A stretch of DNA of 32,433 nucleotides, from the NCBI GenBank assembly GCA_019359035.1, contig JAHHIC010000006.1:1-32433 (forward strand). Direction: 5' to 3'. Origin of the DNA: Scytonematopsis contorta HA4267-MV1 (GTDB lineage Bacteria > Cyanobacteriota > Cyanobacteriia > Cyanobacteriales > Nostocaceae). Of the stretch, positions 29,950 through 32,433 are shown piece after piece (the stretch's first letter is position 1; the number at the start of each line of letters is the position of its first letter). Below the pieces are notes generated by a model, which saw only the letters and a list, made by a program, of their open reading frames with translations, ran no database searches and was not told the origin of the DNA. The translations under genes were made by a program, and so were the position numbers.

Positions 29950-30014
29950 CAAGTTATGTCAGGGCGACAATTTATAATACACACGAGTAATATATATACC
30001 CTGACATAACTTGC
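29949..30014. other. Origin of transfer (oriT) candidate
   Basis: A perfect 16-bp inverted repeat, GCAAGTTATGTCAGGG (29949-29964) and its complement (29999-30014), encloses 34 AT-rich bases. It lies immediately upstream of the mobC-relaxase pair, as expected for mobilisable plasmids, whose relaxases recognise an inverted repeat next to the nick. The nick position is not determined. The adjoining GCGTCTG on the right arm side is the likely nick neighbourhood. Confidence 0.75.
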
Positions 30015-30211
30015 GTCTGAGGAAAATACCTAAAAGACACGACTATCCCTGACTGTGGGGGGTTGTGCTGTGTGTGTTGCCATATTTCTGTGTGTCCGGG
30101 AATAATACTGGGACTGTCCCCAACGAGCGTTTGTAAAATATTGGTGGTGGGGGTATTTTGGCTTGGTTGCTGTTTTTGTGGTGTTGTTTGGTCGCTTTTT
30201 GGAATACTCAT
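29972..30211 (-). CDS. Doubtful small ORF over the oriT region
   Basis: 79 codons from ATG 30211 (MSIPKSDQTTPQKQQPSQNT), Gln/Thr/Pro-rich and without a recognisable domain. Its 3' part runs through the oriT inverted repeat. The composition resembles linkers rather than a folded protein. It could be a chance frame in the mob leader or a small leading-region gene. Confidence 0.25.
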   Translation of the reverse strand: MSIPKSDQTTPQKQQPSQNTPTTNILQTLVGDSPSIIPGHTEIWQHTQHNPPQSGIVVSFRYFPQTQVMSGYIYYSCVL

Positions 30212-30372
30212 AACTTCGTGTGAAGATAAAGTTTTATTTTAGTGGCGGTTTTTTTGTTATATTGGAGTTTAATAGACCAATAATTTAAATTTTAAACAAT
30301 ATTTGTGGGTGTTATTTAGTATATTTTATTATGAAATTATTGGGTAGTGACTATCTTTAATGTTTTTGATTG

Positions 30373-30843
30373 TTCCACATAAGCTTATATGGAAATATAT
30401 AACTTGATTCAGGTTTTGATAAGTTGATGAGCGGTTTTAATCTGCAGGTTGATGATACTTGATTCAGGTTTAAAGCACTGTTGGTAAATGTTTCAGGGAT
30501 TTATCCACATAAGCTTATATACAGACTTGCATAAATTATATTATATAAGTTGATTCAGCTTTTATACAATTTGGTTGCTTATATTTGATTCACCTTTTTG
30601 CAATTTGGTTGGTGATATTTGATTCGGGTTTTGGCTGCTGGCTGTTTAAAGTGGATATTGATTGCTGCTTATATTTAATATTTACTACTAATGGTAGAGT
30701 TAACTTTGGTTAAAAGTAAGCTAGCTAATAAGATTGTTTGTTTACTTTGCATTTATTAGTAATAGTAAATAGTTTTGAGGAGAGAAAATATTTACAGTAT
30801 CTTTACGGTCGAACTTTGCACGAAATAGTTGATTCAGGTTATA
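30373..30843. other. Origin of replication (oriV) candidate with iterons and DnaA box
   Basis: Six copies of TTGATTCAGGTTTT-type iterons begin at 30404, 30459, 30550, 30585, 30619 and 30829, all in the same orientation with small changes. An exact DnaA box, TTATCCACA, is at 30501-30509, inside a TCCACATAAGCTTATAT word that also occurs at 30374-30390. The whole region is very AT-rich. Two of the iterons sit in a larger duplicated unit beginning CAATTTGGTTG. Iterons plus a DnaA box plus an AT-rich tract define a typical theta origin. Confidence 0.75.
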
Positions 30844-30871
30844 ACAGACATATAGTCAAGTAGTTATAAAT

Positions 30872-31828
30872 ATGCTAGTTCCACACAATAAACCTAAGGG
30901 TGGGAGAAATAAAGCTGCCAAATTCCCCACTATGATGTGGCGTATTCCTATTGGTCTAAAGCCTGCTATTGAGGATTTAGCTGCACTTTACCGTAGTGAG
31001 AATTGGGATGGTCATCTTGCTAATTTGAATTATGGTTTAATTACTGGGATTGAGATTACTAATGTTTCTGCTACTGTTTTAAATTTGGTTAATTATATTA
31101 AGAAACAACCAAATTGGTTAGAGGAGGTTGCACCTAATATTAAGTCCGATTTTGTTAGGGAAGTTGGGTCTGTGTTGGGGGATAAACCCGATTCAGGTAA
31201 TGATATTGTGGTGAGTCTCCAGGATGAATTGAGGCAGAAAGATTTAGAAATAGCTCAACTAAAACAGCAACTTAGTAATAGTAATAAGCAATTTAAGGTT
31301 GTTATTGATGAGTCGGGTATTGATAAACTAAGGTCTGTTGTTGGTGATAAGGAATCTGAAGTTAATCAATTAAAAACGGATAATTCCAGACTGGTTGAGT
31401 TAAATAAACAGTTGGATTCAACTGTATCTAATCTGGAGAATGATTTAGGTACATTAAAGCGTAAACATACAGAATTTCAGAAAAATTATGCTGCTTTAAA
31501 AGCAGATAAGTATTGGTTAGATAAAATGTACTCAATCCTTAAACAAAGCCTGGAATTGCAATCACAAAGGGGTGCTACTATCCAGAGAAGTATTGAGTTC
31601 GCTATGAAAATAGCTCCTGGATATCACACCCAACAAAGTGTTGATAGGGGATTTGAAATACTCAAGCAATCTTTCCTTGTAAAAAATGATAGAAGTAGGG
31701 TTAGAAAATTAAATGATAAAGCTTTTTCTGTATTGATGGTTGACCCTAAAAAGTATCGAGCTTTTAAAAATGCAGCTAATATTCCTGATGTCAATGGTAC
31801 GACCGATACTACAACTAGTATTACTTAA
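30872..31828 (+). CDS. KfrA-like plasmid protein: DNA-binding head with long coiled coil
   Basis: 318 residues. The N-terminal ~110 residues form a small helical domain (WRIPIGLKPAIEDLAALYRS ... LNLVNYIKKQPNWLEEVAP) that resembles the head of the protein at 369-971. Residues ~115-230 form a long coiled coil (LQDELRQKDLEIAQLKQQL, LNKQLDSTVSNLENDL). A C-terminal helical domain (QRSIEFAMKIAPGY, VRKLNDKAFSVLM) and a Thr-rich tail follow. The arrangement recalls KfrA/nucleoid-like plasmid proteins that aid segregation. It lies directly after the iteron region, with the last iteron 29 bp before the ATG, so it may bind iterons or be controlled by them. No Shine-Dalgarno. It could also be a non-classical replication factor. 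Confidence 0.65.
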   Translation: MLVPHNKPKGGRNKAAKFPTMMWRIPIGLKPAIEDLAALYRSENWDGHLANLNYGLITGIEITNVSATVLNLVNYIKKQPNWLEEVAPNIKSDFVREVGSVLGDKPDSGNDIVVSLQDELRQKDLEIAQLKQQLSNSNKQFKVVIDESGIDKLRSVVGDKESEVNQLKTDNSRLVELNKQLDSTVSNLENDLGTLKRKHTEFQKNYAALKADKYWLDKMYSILKQSLELQSQRGATIQRSIEFAMKIAPGYHTQQSVDRGFEILKQSFLVKNDRSRVRKLNDKAFSVLMVDPKKYRAFKNAANIPDVNGTTDTTTSIT

Positions 31829-31876
31829 TGTGACAAGCTGGAGTCGGGGATATCCCAAACCATCGCTCGTTTTTTT

Positions 31877-32244
31877 TTATCCTAATGTGAGCAAACTTTC
31901 AGGAAAATCAACTACCAATCGGCGCGTAAAAAGCCAGGGTAAACCTAAAAGAACTTCGGCAATTTCTTCCCCAGCAATCACAGGAACGCGCTTTCTCTTG
32001 GCCGTCTAAACTAACAGTTCCAGCATAAATATTGAATTGTGCTTGGACACGTGCAGTAAGCCTAGTTTCTTCATTATCAATAAGTTGCCAACCCAAACTT
32101 TCTGCCGGAGTGGGTGTTGATGGCCAGCCAGTCACTAAAACCAGTGTCCAGCAGGGCATCAACAGTTATGATAAAACCGTCAGATGCCACGAGGCCAATT
32201 TCAAAAAATAGTTCATTATTACTGCTAAACTTACCTTCAATCAA
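31877..32244 (-). pseudogene. Clan AA (retropepsin-like) aspartic protease, frameshifted
   Basis: Three consecutive frames assemble one protein: SNNELFFEIGLVASDG with the active-site VDALLDTGFSDWLAIN (start TTG 32244), then ESLGWQLIDNEETRLTARVQ...NIYAGTVSLDGQE, then PVIAGEEIAEVLLGLPWLFT and RRLVVDFPESLLTLG, stop at 31877. This is the clan AA aspartic protease family of cyanobacteria with its D-T-G catalytic motif. Two frameshifts (about 32120 and 31985) break it. The upstream partner gene is decayed too. Confidence 0.85.
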
Positions 32245-32275
32245 TTGCTTTTACTACACGGATGATGTAATTAAT

Positions 32276-32433
32276 TTAAAAGCACATGCGGAACCGCTTT
32301 GGATGTTTTTGACGCGCCTCATTTTTGGCTAAATCTTTATCAACATTAAGGAAATAATCACCGCTATCGGGTTCAATAACGACATACCAACCAGGATGAT
32401 TTTTACTTAAATCAGGACAAATATTATCATAAA
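32276..32433 (-). pseudogene. C-terminal end of the 'IEPDSGDYF'-family gene at the join
   Basis: Continuation of the frame that starts at 337. It reads IEPDSGDYFLNVDKDLAKNE, ARQKHP, then KRFRMCF and stop at 32276. A one-base shift after KHP gives AVPHVLLN, closer to what I expect of the family, so the last residues are scrambled by a frameshift. The gene ends 32 bp before the start of the aspartic protease remnant. Bases 32308-32433 duplicate bases 1-126. Confidence 0.6.
32308..32433. repeat. Terminal direct repeat marking circularity
   Basis: 126 bases identical to 1-126, base for base. The repeat runs exactly to both ends of the window and contains the middle of one gene. This is the usual trace of a circular molecule whose assembled ends overlap, not a biological repeat. 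Confidence 0.92.

Noticed and set aside
1-32433. tRNA or rRNA genes
   Set aside because: No cloverleaf or rRNA-like sequence was recognised on either strand by eye.

Overview
The window is almost certainly one complete circular plasmid that was linearised during assembly. Bases 1-126 are repeated exactly at 32308-32433, and one reading frame runs through the join, so the unique molecule is 32,307 bp. Gene content points to a filamentous, probably heterocyst-forming cyanobacterium (Nostoc/Anabaena-like): pentapeptide-repeat proteins, NACHT and CHAT signalling proteins, an Uma2 remnant, a clan AA aspartic protease remnant and its small 'IEPDSGDYF' partner, and AT-rich intergenic DNA carrying small inverted-repeat elements. 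The organism is inferred from family knowledge; no chromosomal marker is present.

Layout. 1-2147: a decayed small gene that crosses the join, a coiled-coil DNA-binding candidate, and a tyrosine recombinase with a dif-like 11-6-11 site just upstream. 2391-9217 (minus strand): an eCIS-core (DUF4157) effector-like protein, a membrane NACHT NTPase, and a pentapeptide-membrane-CHAT protease. The last two share a ~27-residue glycine-rich motif and look like a receptor/effector pair. 9711-14639: a block bracketed by ~103-bp inverted repeats holding a RelE/ParE toxin-antitoxin pair, a ParA / ribbon-helix-helix partition pair, a small inverted-repeat insertion with a perfect 10-bp target duplication, and a DUF262-AlbA_2 (GmrSD/Schlafen-like) defence candidate. 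14069-15142 is a graveyard of gene ends, including a second copy of the partition promoter.

15083-21137: a coiled-coil membrane protein, a small orphan gene, and a compact seven-gene minus-strand operon of mostly unknown proteins built around one membrane-anchored P-loop ATPase. I could not match this operon to a described system. 21639-24785: an RHH repressor and a large winged-helix protein that is the best replication-protein candidate. 25.0-28.1 kb: gene fragments, a PadR regulator, a likely structured small RNA with terminator, a duplicated promoter/leader ahead of a small membrane protein, and a twice-repeated ~75-nt structured sequence. 28081-30014: a MOBP-type relaxase, a MobC-like accessory protein and a strong oriT candidate. 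30360-30850: an origin-like region with six iterons and an exact DnaA box, followed by a KfrA-like coiled-coil protein. The end holds a frameshifted aspartic protease.

Taken together this looks like a mobilisable plasmid with its own partition, addiction, dimer-resolution and replication functions. It carries at least two likely immunity or cell-death modules (NACHT/CHAT and DUF262-AlbA_2) and one uncharacterised membrane operon.
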